A stretch of DNA of 64,000 nt, taken from NCBI RefSeq assembly GCF_038630985.1, contig NZ_CP152049.1, positions 3,677,501 to 3,741,500 of the forward strand. Direction: 5' to 3'. The translations under genes were made by a program, and so were the position numbers. Shown one piece after another: positions 1-7,782 of the stretch; within the stretch, counting starts at the first letter, position 1, and the number at the start of each line of letters is the position of its first letter. This DNA comes from Paenibacillus sp. FSL H8-0548 (GTDB lineage: Bacteria > Bacillota > Bacilli > Paenibacillales > Paenibacillaceae). The notes under the pieces are model-generated. The model was not told the DNA's origin. It did not search any database and saw only the letters and a program-made list of their open reading frames with translations.

Positions 1-1
1 G

Positions 2-238
2 GTGCATACGCTGGAAGCGAGTTTGTGGTGCTTGCTGACAACGGACAGCTATAGCGATGCGGTGCTGCGTGCCATCAATTTAGGTGAGGATACAGATACA
101 ACGGGTGCGGTTGCAGGCGGCCTTGCAGGTCTTTATTATGGCATAGAAGCCATCCCTGAGAAATGGATTAATCCATTAGCAAGATTAGATGATATTAATG
201 ATATTTGCAATCGATTTGAGGCAGCGAGCAACGCATAA
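2..238 (+). CDS. ADP-ribosylglycohydrolase family protein, C-terminal part
   Basis: The reading frame is open from the left window edge, so the N-terminus is missing. The visible 78 residues carry the C-terminal hallmark of the ADP-ribosylglycohydrolase (DraG/ARH) family, GEDTDTTGAVAGGLAGLYYG at about residues 28-47 of the visible part. Its acidic/Thr residues bind the metal pair in the family. It is followed by the usual IPEKW helix. These enzymes remove ADP-ribose from proteins or small molecules in the cytoplasm. The substrate cannot be told from this fragment. A hypothetical gene follows 18 bp downstream and may be co-transcribed. Confidence 0.85.
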   Translation: MHTLEASLWCLLTTDSYSDAVLRAINLGEDTDTTGAVAGGLAGLYYGIEAIPEKWINPLARLDDINDICNRFEAASNA

Positions 239-256
239 ATGTAAGGTGGAGATTGA

Positions 257-793
257 ATGAGTGAAGGTTTACTAAGAGCAAAAGAGCTGTTTACTCCTGT
301 TTTCGGCAATTATTTTCAGATGCATCGGTTGGGAACTCTTGAGGAATATAAATCATTTGACATTACTAAGGATGTAGAGACAGCGTGGTTTGATGAAATG
401 ATAGCAAATGATGTGTTGGAGTTATCCATTAGAAATTGGGACGCTGTTCTTCACTTATTGTCTGTCGCTAAAAACTATCCTGACAGCAAAATTTTAGAGC
501 AGGTGGTCGCCTTTGCTTCGCGACATATCATGTCGTCAGATAGTATCGTTAAACTGATGTACGCGGAAAACATAATTGAAATCATAAAGCTTGTTAAGCT
601 TCAGTCTTCAACCGAATTGCTCCACCAAGCGTATAAAGCAGCTGCACAAATTTTAGACGATATTATACTAAAGCCATTGATTATTGACCCAGGTCATGAA
701 TTGCAATTATTTGATCTGAAGGACAAACGATCTCTTAATCTCAGAGCGACCAAAGGTATCGAAGCGATCAAGGAGCTGCTTGCTTCTGATTAA
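257..793 (+). CDS. Hypothetical protein, 178 aa, helical
   Basis: I do not recognise this protein. It begins at an ATG eight bases after GGTGGAG, a good ribosome binding site. The sequence is rich in amphipathic helical segments (for example residues 60-85 and 100-130), with no signal peptide, membrane segment, cysteine cluster or catalytic motif. The alternating Leu/Ile/Ala pattern resembles HEAT-like helical repeats, but this is only a visual impression. It follows the ADP-ribosylglycohydrolase closely in the same direction, so the two may form an operon. A cytoplasmic scaffold or immunity-like role is possible but unsupported. Confidence 0.6.
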   Translation: MSEGLLRAKELFTPVFGNYFQMHRLGTLEEYKSFDITKDVETAWFDEMIANDVLELSIRNWDAVLHLLSVAKNYPDSKILEQVVAFASRHIMSSDSIVKLMYAENIIEIIKLVKLQSSTELLHQAYKAAAQILDDIILKPLIIDPGHELQLFDLKDKRSLNLRATKGIEAIKELLASD

Positions 794-861
794 TGGTTGA
801 TACCTTACAAAGAGATGTGGATTGAAGAGTTATGAACAATACGAATTTGGGAGTGATAAAT

Positions 862-1032
862 ATGAACAAGAATCAGCAATTATCGCTTGTTTTTTTATTC
901 CTAGGTGTTGTTTTTGTCATAGGTGGCATGTCTCTGCAAAGGACGATAGAATACTCACCCATTATAGGTTGGATTGCTGGGCTGATAGCATTTTTAACGA
1001 GTACTTATTTTGCGTCTAAAACAAAGAAATAA
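862..1032 (+). CDS. Small membrane protein, 56 aa
   Basis: This is a short hydrophobic protein with two predicted transmembrane helices (about residues 7-25 and 32-50) and a basic C-terminus ending KTKK. I place the start at the ATG at 862 because GGGAG lies just upstream. A longer in-frame start at 832 has a weaker site (GAAGAG) and would add ten polar residues. No family is recognised. It sits upstream of a methyltransferase in the same direction, and nothing in its sequence suggests a substrate. Confidence 0.5.
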   Translation: MNKNQQLSLVFLFLGVVFVIGGMSLQRTIEYSPIIGWIAGLIAFLTSTYFASKTKK

Positions 1033-1069
1033 TTGGGATCACCATAATGATGGGGCGGGGCATGTTCAT

Positions 1070-1816
1070 ATGAATACGAGATTATCACTCATTCGTGAAG
1101 AAGAGAAAAAGTATCATGAGGCTTGCTATGACCAATATAAATTGTTTGAAGAAGGCTCTTGGCTGCATAAACCAGTGAAAACGGTCATGGAATATTTCTC
1201 CGTAATTGAAAAAAATCAAAATCCCACTATTCTTGATCTTGGCTGCGGAGTAGGCAGGAACAGCATCCCAATGGCTCAATCTCTGATTGGCAGTCAGGGG
1301 CAGGTCATATGCGTTGATTTGTTGGAGTCAGCATTATATAAATTAATGAGCTATGCCGAGCAAAATGGCGTAGACGGGTATTTGAAGCCAGTTGCAAGCG
1401 ATATAGGGAATTATGACATTCTTTTAGGTGGCTTTGATTATATCGTAGCAGTATCTTCACTTGAGCATGTGGAATCAGAAGAAGTGCTGAAGGAAGTTTT
1501 GCTAAGTATGATTTCAGGCACTAAGATTAACGGCATTAATTGCATCATTATTAACACTAGCATTCAAGAAATGGATAAACACACGCATGAGATCCTCGAG
1601 CCCTATATGGAGATCAACGTGAGCACTAAACAGATGGAGATGCTGCTGCAAGAAGTGTATAAAGACTGGAATATTCTTAACACTCATGTGAAGCAGCTTG
1701 AGTTTACGATCGTTAGAAATGATCGGGAAATTTTACTCACAAGTAATTGCATAACTTATGTTGCCCAAAAGAGTAAAGGTCACAGTGGAGGGGTTATGGA
1801 TGATTCAAACGAGTGA
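1070..1816 (+). CDS. Class I SAM-dependent methyltransferase
   Basis: This is a 248-residue protein with the class I methyltransferase motif I, ILDLGCGVGRNS, at about residues 54-65, followed by an acidic residue at the end of strand 2 (VICVDLL) and a motif IV-like VAVSSLEHV. It would transfer a methyl group from S-adenosylmethionine, but the acceptor is unknown. I place the start at the ATG at 1070 behind GGGGCGGGG. An upstream in-frame start at 1010 would overlap the previous gene. The 3' end overlaps the next membrane-protein gene by 17 bp, which suggests translational coupling. Confidence 0.75.
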   Translation: MNTRLSLIREEEKKYHEACYDQYKLFEEGSWLHKPVKTVMEYFSVIEKNQNPTILDLGCGVGRNSIPMAQSLIGSQGQVICVDLLESALYKLMSYAEQNGVDGYLKPVASDIGNYDILLGGFDYIVAVSSLEHVESEEVLKEVLLSMISGTKINGINCIIINTSIQEMDKHTHEILEPYMEINVSTKQMEMLLQEVYKDWNILNTHVKQLEFTIVRNDREILLTSNCITYVAQKSKGHSGGVMDDSNE

Positions 1817-2054
1817 ACCATCAGAATTTGCAATAAAACTGCCTTATGTGACTGTCAAATATGTATCTGTATTTACGTTAGCCTTTATTTCATTAAACAT
1901 CGTGAACCGGATTTTCGATTTAGAGTCTTGGGATCATATGATCAATTATGGTGTAATTGGTTTCATGGTTGTAATTGCTATATTCATGCTGAATAGTTTG
2001 ATGAAGCCGCGAAAGCTTATTGTCGAGGATCATAGATTGATCACTGTGGCTTAG
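1800..2054 (+). CDS. Hypothetical membrane protein, 84 aa
   Basis: This is a short protein with two hydrophobic stretches (about residues 18-33 and 47-63) flanked by charged loops. The start at ATG 1800 has an excellent GGAGGGG six bases upstream. A longer upstream reading of this frame would lie inside the methyltransferase gene. It ends at a TAG, after which the same frame stays open for 12 more codons (to 2093) before another TAG, so the present end could be a late nonsense mutation. No family is recognised. Confidence 0.5.
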   Translation: MIQTSEPSEFAIKLPYVTVKYVSVFTLAFISLNIVNRIFDLESWDHMINYGVIGFMVVIAIFMLNSLMKPRKLIVEDHRLITVA

Positions 2055-2140
2055 AGCGCATACGATTGTTATCGATATGAACGAGTAGAATAGGGGGAGT
2101 AATTATAAACCTTCAGCCTAGAAAAGCTTTTACTTTTGCT

Positions 2141-2503
2141 ATGATTGCGAGTTTTATGCTCGGTATGAATTCTATATTTCAGTTTATAAACATTTATGTG
2201 AATGATGGTCTGGAAGCTTTAGGCTTCTTGTTCTTTTTATCGGCGCTTTTTGCGATTACGATATTTATCATCTTGCTTGTCGATCTATTTAATAAAAATC
2301 ATAGGGTCGTTCGAGCCAAGTACGTTAGCAAATATAAAAATATCATTTATGTTTTAAAAGAAAATGGGCAAGTAAAGAAGATTAGAATATTTGCTCCGGA
2401 AATGCTTCATCATTTCTCTTCACATCAGCAGGTCGAAGTTACGCTATCTGCGATTGCTCAAATTCCTATGAATATTATCGTTGTGGAAACTGATGGTAAT
2501 TAA
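2141..2503 (+). CDS. Hypothetical membrane protein, 120 aa or longer
   Basis: This protein has two transmembrane helices (about residues 1-20 and 27-50) and a cytosolic-looking beta-rich tail. The first ATG (2141) has no ribosome binding site and falls inside the first hydrophobic helix. The frame is open upstream to 2081. A strong GGGGGAG at 2093-2099 sits before in-frame ATT (2102) and ATA (2105) codons, which would add a polar N-terminus (NLQPRKAF). The real start may therefore be a non-canonical codon or a mutated ATG. Function is unknown. Confidence 0.5.
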   Translation: MIASFMLGMNSIFQFINIYVNDGLEALGFLFFLSALFAITIFIILLVDLFNKNHRVVRAKYVSKYKNIIYVLKENGQVKKIRIFAPEMLHHFSSHQQVEVTLSAIAQIPMNIIVVETDGN

Positions 2504-2520
2504 ATCCTTGAAGCTTGATT

Positions 2521-2699
2521 CTATATAAATTGAACTAAAAAAATGAAGTTTAAGCGAAGCGAGAAGAACGTTCTGGAGAAACGAAGTGTTCGCCTTTGCA
2601 GGTGGATTCTTACCTTTAAATGTCTTAGAGAATCAAAGAATCTGGTGGTAACCGCGACCCTTCAGAATGATCTACTTGCATAGCGACCAAAACGTAAAT
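2521..2699. repeat. Left copy of a ~180-bp direct repeat
   Basis: Bases 2521-2699 repeat almost exactly at 2891-3069, a constant offset of 370 bp with no gaps and only a few substitutions. Both copies begin with the terminal sequence CTATATAAATTGAACTA. This left copy lacks the right-hand inverted terminus and runs instead into another repeated block, so it looks like a truncated member of the MITE-like family described at 2891-3089. Confidence 0.85.
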
Positions 2700-2769
2700 A
2701 GGTCTATTTACTAGACATATTATTGTCTTTTAGGCTGATTTGATGTAATTAGGTCTAAAATTCAGAGCT
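2696..2769. repeat. Inner direct repeat, copy 1 (~74 bp)
   Basis: The block starts AAATAGGTCTAT and ends in AGAGCT, and matches 2819-2890 with scattered substitutions and a 2-bp length difference. It carries the repeated words TAGGTCTA, ACTAGAC and TTATTGTCTTTTAG. It sits between the two copies of the larger repeat and has no coding potential. Confidence 0.75.
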
Positions 2770-2818
2770 ATTTCATCTCAAATCGATGTATGAACCTCAT
2801 TTCGATAGGAACAAAAGG

Positions 2819-2890
2819 AAATAGGTCTATGTACTAGACTTATTATTATCTTTTAGACTGATGTGACGAAAATAGGTCTGAAATTTAGCT
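2819..2890. repeat. Inner direct repeat, copy 2 (~72 bp)
   Basis: This is the partner of 2696-2769. It ends exactly where the intact 199-bp element begins at 2891. The order is therefore large repeat, inner repeat, ~49-bp spacer, inner repeat, large repeat, which is a duplicated composite and not two independent insertions. Confidence 0.75.
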
Positions 2891-3089
2891 CTATATAAAT
2901 TGAACTAAAAAAATGAAGTTTAAGCGAAGCGAGAAGAACGTTCTGGAGAAACGAAGTGTTCGCCTTTGCAGGTGGATTCTTACCTTTAAATGTCTTAGGA
3001 AATCAAAGAATCTGGCTGCAACAGCGACCCTTCAGAATGATCTACTCGCGCAGCGACCAAAACGTAAATGTTTAGTTCAACTTATATAG
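2891..3089. mobile_element. MITE-like element, 199 bp, 17-bp terminal inverted repeats
   Basis: The left end CTATATAAATTGAACTA and the right end TAGTTCAACTTATATAG are inverted repeats with one mismatch. There is no open frame of note inside. The interior can fold (for example GATTCTT near 2971 with AAGAATC near 3007). This is the structure of a non-autonomous miniature inverted-repeat element. No convincing target duplication was seen. A 14-base match to the right end recurs at 35493-35506 beside an IS66 wreck. The transposase that would mobilise it is not in the window. Confidence 0.7.
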
Positions 3090-3164
3090 AATAAAAGTTG
3101 AATATCTGATTGGTTATCGTTAGTATAGAACAATGTACTTAGTTTTTAGTATGAGGTGTTAACC

Positions 3165-3755
3165 GTGATCATATGGATAAATGGCGCTTTTGGAGCGGGA
3201 AAGACACAGACCGCATATGAACTGCATAGAAGAACGACTCAATCTTATGTTTATGATCCCGAGAACGCAGGTTATTTCATTCGGAAAAACGTACCAGTTT
3301 CGATTCGAGAAAAAGATTTCCAGGATTATCCGATGTGGCGAGAATGTAATTATCAGATGCTGAAGCATCTCGATGAAACCTATGAAGGGATTGTTATTGC
3401 ACCAATGACGATCGTTAATCCGCAATATTTTGATGAAATCATAGGTCGATTAAGGGATGATGGTGTAACGGTGCATCATTTTAGTCTGTGTGCAACAGAA
3501 GAAACGTTGAAAAAACGACTTCGAGGCAGAGGCGAAAAGAGTCATTCTTGGGCAGAGCAGCAAATAAAGAGATGTGTTACGGCACTGTCGGATGACAAGT
3601 TTCACACTCATTTGGATACTAATCGAACAACCGTTTCTGATAATGCCGAACGTATCGCTTCGATGAGCAATATTGTCTTATCTCAAGACAGCCGTGGACC
3701 AATAAAGAAAGCGTATGACCGCGTATTAACGCAGGTTAAACATATACGATTTTAA
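3165..3755 (+). CDS. tmrB: TmrB-like tunicamycin resistance ATP-binding protein
   Basis: This 196-residue P-loop protein starts at GTG with the family N-terminus IIWINGAFGAGKTQ (Walker A at residues 6-13). It continues with DFQDYPMWR and TIVNPQYFDEIIGRLR, both typical of Bacillus TmrB. TmrB is a membrane-associated ATP-binding protein that confers tunicamycin resistance, probably by binding the drug. The GTG at 3165 is chosen because GAGGTG lies six bases upstream and the protein then begins like TmrB. An in-frame GTG at 3156 overlaps that site. It stands alone between the repeat region and fabI. Confidence 0.88.
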   Translation: MIIWINGAFGAGKTQTAYELHRRTTQSYVYDPENAGYFIRKNVPVSIREKDFQDYPMWRECNYQMLKHLDETYEGIVIAPMTIVNPQYFDEIIGRLRDDGVTVHHFSLCATEETLKKRLRGRGEKSHSWAEQQIKRCVTALSDDKFHTHLDTNRTTVSDNAERIASMSNIVLSQDSRGPIKKAYDRVLTQVKHIRF

Positions 3756-3784
3756 AAGAGAGCAGCACAATTAGGAGGAGCAGC

Positions 3785-4561
3785 ATGTCTAACTTACTGG
3801 AAAACAAAGTTATCGTTATTATGGGTGTAGCAAATGATCGCAGCATTGCATGGGGAGTAGCAAAATCGCTTCATAATCAAGGAGCTAAGCTCATTTTCAC
3901 TTACCGCAAGGAAAGGTCCTTAGATAAGTTAACTAAGCTGCTGGAGCAGCATCAAATTACTGCACTGCGGACGGTATCCTGTGATGTACTGGATGATAGC
4001 AGTGTTACGGAAGCATTTAACGAAATTGGGCAAAACGTTGGTGTGATCCACGGGGTCGTGCACTCGGTAGCTTTTGCCGATAAGGACGAGCTTAAGGGAG
4101 AATATTTAGATACGACTAGGGAAGGTTATCTTCTTGCACAAAATTCCAGCTCGTATTCTTTAGTCGCGGTTGCTCGCGAGGCGAAGAAGCTAATGACTGA
4201 AGGCGGCAGCATCGTAACACAAACGTATATTGGTGCGGAGCGTGTAGTCAAAAACTACAACGTCATGGGAGTTGCGAAGGCTGCGCTTGAAGCGAGTGTT
4301 ATGTACTTAGCCGAGGATTTGGGCAAATACGGCATTCGGGTCAATGCGGTTTCCGCAGGCCCTATTCGTACGCTAGCAGCTAAAGGAGTATCCGGCTTCA
4401 ATGATATTATGTCTACTATTGAGGAAAGAGCGCCGCTTCGCCGCAATATTGATCAGGATGAGGTTGGCGATGCAACGATGTTCCTGCTGAGTCATTTGTC
4501 TAGAGGCATTACGGGTGAAGTGCTGCATGTCGACGCTGGTTATCATATTCTTGCATTATAG
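3785..4561 (+). CDS. fabI: Enoyl-[acyl-carrier-protein] reductase (NADH), FabI
   Basis: This is a 258-residue short-chain dehydrogenase of the FabI type. It catalyses the last reduction in each cycle of type II fatty-acid elongation in the cytosol and is the usual target of triclosan. The N-terminus has the FabI cofactor site GVANDRSIAWG. The catalytic pair is visible in TYIGAERVVKNYNVMGVAK (Tyr and Lys separated by six residues, about residues 158-165). The C-terminus GEVLHVDAGYHIL is typical. The start has GGAGGAG seven bases upstream. A strong bidirectional hairpin follows the stop. Confidence 0.95.
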   Translation: MSNLLENKVIVIMGVANDRSIAWGVAKSLHNQGAKLIFTYRKERSLDKLTKLLEQHQITALRTVSCDVLDDSSVTEAFNEIGQNVGVIHGVVHSVAFADKDELKGEYLDTTREGYLLAQNSSSYSLVAVAREAKKLMTEGGSIVTQTYIGAERVVKNYNVMGVAKAALEASVMYLAEDLGKYGIRVNAVSAGPIRTLAAKGVSGFNDIMSTIEERAPLRRNIDQDEVGDATMFLLSHLSRGITGEVLHVDAGYHILAL

Positions 4562-4576
4562 ATTGGAATGAAAATG

Positions 4577-4607
4577 AGGCTCAGATCTCGAAACGAGGTC
4601 TGAGCCT
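4577..4607. terminator. Bidirectional terminator between fabI and nagZ-like gene
   Basis: AGGCTCAGATCTCG and CGAGGTCTGAGCCT form a 14-bp stem with one imperfect pair and an AAA loop, followed on the plus strand by TATTTTATTTTTT. It sits between the convergent ends of fabI and the glycoside hydrolase gene and should serve both. Confidence 0.88.
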
Positions 4608-4611
4608 TATT

Positions 4612-5865
4612 TTATTTTTTGGCCTGCAAGGCAGAGCGGATTTGGTGGTTAACAGCCTCGATATCAACAGACGGGACTGCTTTGTCCTCCAGTGCATATT
4701 TAGCCTTCAAACTTAAAATACGATACACGCTCTGATCTAACTGATTCTTCGTAATTACGCCGTCCCGTGCATTTTCCTTCAATGCTTTGAGAACAGAAAT
4801 TTGAGTGTCATAATCATGACCAATCAGAATTATATCGCTTCCTGCTAACACGGACATAACGGCTGCTTCCCCGACATCATAATGCTCTGTAATGCCGCCC
4901 ATCGTCATATCATCAGTCATGACAACACCGTTATAGTTTAGTTTCTCTCGCAGGAGATCGGTAATAAGCTCCTTTGACAACGATGCGGGATAGTTCTCAT
5001 CGATTTTCGGAATTAGCAAATGAGCAATCATAATCGCATCTGCATTTTCCTGAATGGCTTCAGCAAACGGCAGCAGCTCAAAGGCTTCGAGTTCCTTTAA
5101 TGATTTATTCACGACAGGCAAATCAAGATGCGAGTCCACTGACGTATCGCCATGACCTGGAAAGTGCTTGACTACTGCAGCTACCTGCTTGGACTGAATG
5201 GCTTTCATCGTTTCAATGCCATGCGTAATGACCAATTCCGGTGTCGCACCGAAGGCACGGTTGCCAATTACCGGATTTTTTGGGTTGCTATTGATATCAA
5301 GGACTGGCGCAAAGTCCATATTGAAGCCAAGTGCATGGACAGCTTCTCCAATTGCTTGTCCGATATGAGAGGTATAGGAGGTATTATTTGCTTTCCCAAC
5401 ATCAGCAGTTGAAGGAATCTTTGTAAACTCATCAGGCAGCCGGCTAACCTTTCCGCCTTCTTGATCAATACTGAGCCATAGCGGAATATCATTCATTTGG
5501 TTGGACGCCTTTAACTGATTTAGCAGCTTTAACGTTTGGTCAGCATCAATGATGTTGTCTTTATATAAAATAAATCCGCCAACTTCATATTTATCTATCA
5601 TTTCTTTTGCTTGTTCCTGCATCGTTGTTCCTTCAAGGCCGACAATGACCATTTGGCCGATTTTTTCATCTAAGGTCAGCCCGGCTATTTTTTCCTTTAA
5701 TGGATCAATGGTTTCTGTAGGTTCAGCAGTCGGCTCCTTTGTGGGCTGTAAAGTTGGGCTTATGCTTGGAGTGGGAGATGGGGCTGATTGGTTTGACGAC
5801 AATGGATTGCTGCAGCTAGTGAAAATCAACATGATTGAAAGGAGTGTGGCTACTTTCATATTCAT
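4612..5865 (-). CDS. nagZ: Beta-N-acetylhexosaminidase-like lipoprotein, glycoside hydrolase family 3 (NagZ type)
   Basis: This is a 417-residue secreted lipoprotein. A lipobox (IFTSCS) follows a short hydrophobic leader, then a Pro/Thr/Ser-rich linker (about residues 22-55), then a GH3 barrel. The NagZ signature KHFPGHGDTSVDSH at about residues 233-246 holds the His-Asp dyad that acts as general acid/base. VVMTDDM near residue 318 supplies the nucleophile Asp. NagZ enzymes release GlcNAc from muropeptides during wall turnover. The surface-anchored form is typical of Firmicutes. The ATG at 5865 is preferred over two upstream TTG codons because GAGGAGG lies eight bases before it. Confidence 0.9.
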   Translation of the reverse strand: MNMKVATLLSIMLIFTSCSNPLSSNQSAPSPTPSISPTLQPTKEPTAEPTETIDPLKEKIAGLTLDEKIGQMVIVGLEGTTMQEQAKEMIDKYEVGGFILYKDNIIDADQTLKLLNQLKASNQMNDIPLWLSIDQEGGKVSRLPDEFTKIPSTADVGKANNTSYTSHIGQAIGEAVHALGFNMDFAPVLDINSNPKNPVIGNRAFGATPELVITHGIETMKAIQSKQVAAVVKHFPGHGDTSVDSHLDLPVVNKSLKELEAFELLPFAEAIQENADAIMIAHLLIPKIDENYPASLSKELITDLLREKLNYNGVVMTDDMTMGGITEHYDVGEAAVMSVLAGSDIILIGHDYDTQISVLKALKENARDGVITKNQLDQSVYRILSLKAKYALEDKAVPSVDIEAVNHQIRSALQAKK

Positions 5866-6017
5866 CAACAATTCCTCCTCATAGCATAGTTCCTATAATT
5901 GAAAGGTTAGGTTATCGTTTATTGCATCAGTTAACAGTATATCCCACTCTTTATCATCATAAGCTGTATAGGTTAAGAAAGCTATGTTTAGAAGGATAGA
6001 TGATGAGGAGTGGGAAA

Positions 6018-7211
6018 ATGGAAAATCTACCTCAGAATGATAATGTCTATAATCAAATTCCACAGCCAATAAGAAGGAGTGACGGGGCAGGAGGTGTAGA
6101 TCGCGGACCGCGTGATATTATGCGTGACAAAGAAAATGCTAATATGTTTGTACCGCCAATTACGGATGCGGGGTTGCTCCCCAATTTGAAATTTTCCTTC
6201 TCAGATACACATATGAAATTAAATCAAGGTGGCTGGTCACGCGAGATTACTGTCCGTGACCTGCCTATTGCAACTACTCTTGCTGGAGTCAATATGAGCC
6301 TAACGGCAGGCGGGGTTCGGGAGCTTCATTGGCATCAGCAGGCAGAATGGGCCTACATGCTGCTAGGCAAAGCCCGTATTACTTCCGTTGATCAAGCTGG
6401 ACGCAATTTTATCGCTGACGTAAGCGAAGGTGATCTATGGTATTTCCCAGCGGGAATTCCTCATTCTATTCAGGGGCTGGAGGATGGATGTGAATTTTTG
6501 CTTGTCTTTGGTGACGGCAGCTTCTCCGATCTCAACACGTTATCGATCTCGGATTGGTTTGCGCATACTCCAAAGGAGGTACTCTCAGCCAGTTTTGGCG
6601 TACCTGAAGCTGCTTTTAGCGACATCCCATCTGATCAGGTTTATATCTTTCAGGATCAGGTGCCTGGTTCACTAGAGAGTCAGAAGGTTCAGTCACCCTA
6701 TGGAACGGTCCCGCTCAGCTTTACGCATAGTCTGCTCTCGCAGCCGCCGCTTAAAACGCCCGGTGGAAATGTGCGAATTGTCGATTCCTCTAACTTTCCG
6801 ATAGCGAAAACCGTTGCTGCCGCCTTAGTAGAGGTAGAGCCTGGAGGAATGAGGGAGCTGCACTGGCATCCGAACAATGATGAATGGCAATATTACCTTG
6901 CTGGGCAGGGACGAATGACTGTGTTTGCAGGAAACGGGATCGCTAGAACCTTTGATTATAGAGCAGGAGATGTAGGTTATGTCCCTTTTGCTTATGGACA
7001 CTATATTCAAAATACTGGCGACCAATCGTTGTGGTTTTTGGAAATGTTCAAAAGTGATCGTTTTGTCGATGTATCCTTAAATCAGTGGATGGCCTTAACA
7101 CCACGGGAATTAGTTAAGAAAAATTTGAATGCTTCGGACGAACTGCTGAATGTACTGCGAAAAGAGAAATGGCCTGTCGTCAAATACCCCGGCTACGCAT
7201 ACGAGCCCTAA
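6018..7211 (+). CDS. Oxalate decarboxylase-family bicupin with altered active-site lid
   Basis: This is a 397-residue two-cupin protein clearly homologous to Bacillus OxdC/OxdD. The manganese ligands of both domains are present: His104, His106, Glu110 and His149 in the N-terminal cupin, and His282, His284, Glu289 and His328 in the C-terminal one. Arg101, Arg279 and Glu342 are also kept. OxdC splits oxalate to formate and CO2 using a mobile lid with the sequence Ser-Glu-Asn-Ser-Thr, whose Glu is essential. Here the aligned residues 170-174 are Ser-Asp-Leu-Asn-Thr. Decarboxylase activity is therefore uncertain and an oxidase-like activity is possible. The start at 6018 follows GAGGAGTGGG; an earlier ATG at 6000 is less likely. 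Confidence 0.9.
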   Translation: MENLPQNDNVYNQIPQPIRRSDGAGGVDRGPRDIMRDKENANMFVPPITDAGLLPNLKFSFSDTHMKLNQGGWSREITVRDLPIATTLAGVNMSLTAGGVRELHWHQQAEWAYMLLGKARITSVDQAGRNFIADVSEGDLWYFPAGIPHSIQGLEDGCEFLLVFGDGSFSDLNTLSISDWFAHTPKEVLSASFGVPEAAFSDIPSDQVYIFQDQVPGSLESQKVQSPYGTVPLSFTHSLLSQPPLKTPGGNVRIVDSSNFPIAKTVAAALVEVEPGGMRELHWHPNNDEWQYYLAGQGRMTVFAGNGIARTFDYRAGDVGYVPFAYGHYIQNTGDQSLWFLEMFKSDRFVDVSLNQWMALTPRELVKKNLNASDELLNVLRKEKWPVVKYPGYAYEP

Positions 7212-7215
7212 AACA

Positions 7216-7265
7216 AAAGAAGAATTTCCAAATGGCTGCTTGCAGTCAAATGGAAATTCTTCTTT
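7216..7265. terminator. Bidirectional terminator between bicupin and HxlR genes
   Basis: AAAGAAGAATTTCCA and TGGAAATTCTTCTTT form a perfect 15-bp stem around a 20-base loop. A and T tracts lie on both flanks, so it can terminate both convergent genes. It overlaps the last two bases of the HxlR gene. Confidence 0.8.
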
Positions 7266-7629
7266 ATTTATTGAAGATGTTTTCTTCCAACACATCATGT
7301 TTGTTTCCGAAAACTTTCACGATATGGCACTCTCCCCAAGCAGACAACGAGTCTAAAATGCTGCGCAAGCTCTGTCCATATTCACTGAGTTGATATTCCA
7401 CCTTTGGGGGAACCTGATTGTAGACGATTCGATCAATAATACCGTCTTCTTCGAGCTCTCTCAGCTGCTGTGTCAGCATTTTTTGAGTGATCTCTGGTAT
7501 GAGCCGCTTAAGCTCGCTCGTGCGCTTCAAGCCGTGCGTCAAATGACAAAGGATGATACATTTCCACTTCCCCCCAATGACCTCGAGAGTCGCTTCTACT
7601 GTCACATTATATTTCTTTTTGATCATCAT
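7264..7629 (-). CDS. HxlR-family transcriptional regulator
   Basis: This is a 121-residue winged-helix regulator of the HxlR/YodB/CatR type. The family pattern runs through EVIGGKWKCIILCHL (residues 17-31), the recognition region KRLIPEITQKMLTQQLRELEEDGII and the wing PPKVEYQLSEYG. Many members sense quinones, aldehydes or other electrophiles through a cysteine. Here Cys25 lies near the start of the fold, and a second Cys lies near the C-terminus. It is divergent from an MFS pump followed by an aldo-keto reductase, with two palindromes in the gap, so it probably represses that pair and itself. Confidence 0.9.
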   Translation of the reverse strand: MMIKKKYNVTVEATLEVIGGKWKCIILCHLTHGLKRTSELKRLIPEITQKMLTQQLRELEEDGIIDRIVYNQVPPKVEYQLSEYGQSLRSILDSLSAWGECHIVKVFGNKHDVLEENIFNK

Positions 7630-7653
7630 ATTTCTCCTCTATTTCAAATTACA

Positions 7654-7687
7654 GGTACTTTTTTGTACCTATAGTACTTTAAAGTAC
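7654..7687. promoter_or_regulatory. Putative HxlR operators (two palindromes)
   Basis: GGTACTTTTTTGTACC (7654-7669) and the perfect palindrome GTACTTTAAAGTAC (7674-7687) lie side by side in the gap between the HxlR gene and the divergent pump gene. Both contain TACT...AGTA or a close variant, the half-site arrangement known for YodB-type HxlR regulators. Binding by this regulator is inferred from position and pattern. Confidence 0.65.
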
Positions 7688-7782
7688 GTACTGTTCAATT
7701 CATTCAGCATAAACGATAATAACATTCATCGGCCGATCATAGCTACACAATATTGATTTATCTTTTTGGAACAGGGGGAAAC

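Noticed and set aside
5549..5884. A plus-strand 111-codon frame over the nagZ-like start
   Set aside because: It is antisense to the lipoprotein leader and Pro/Thr linker, with low-complexity Gly/Val/Ser content and no ribosome site.
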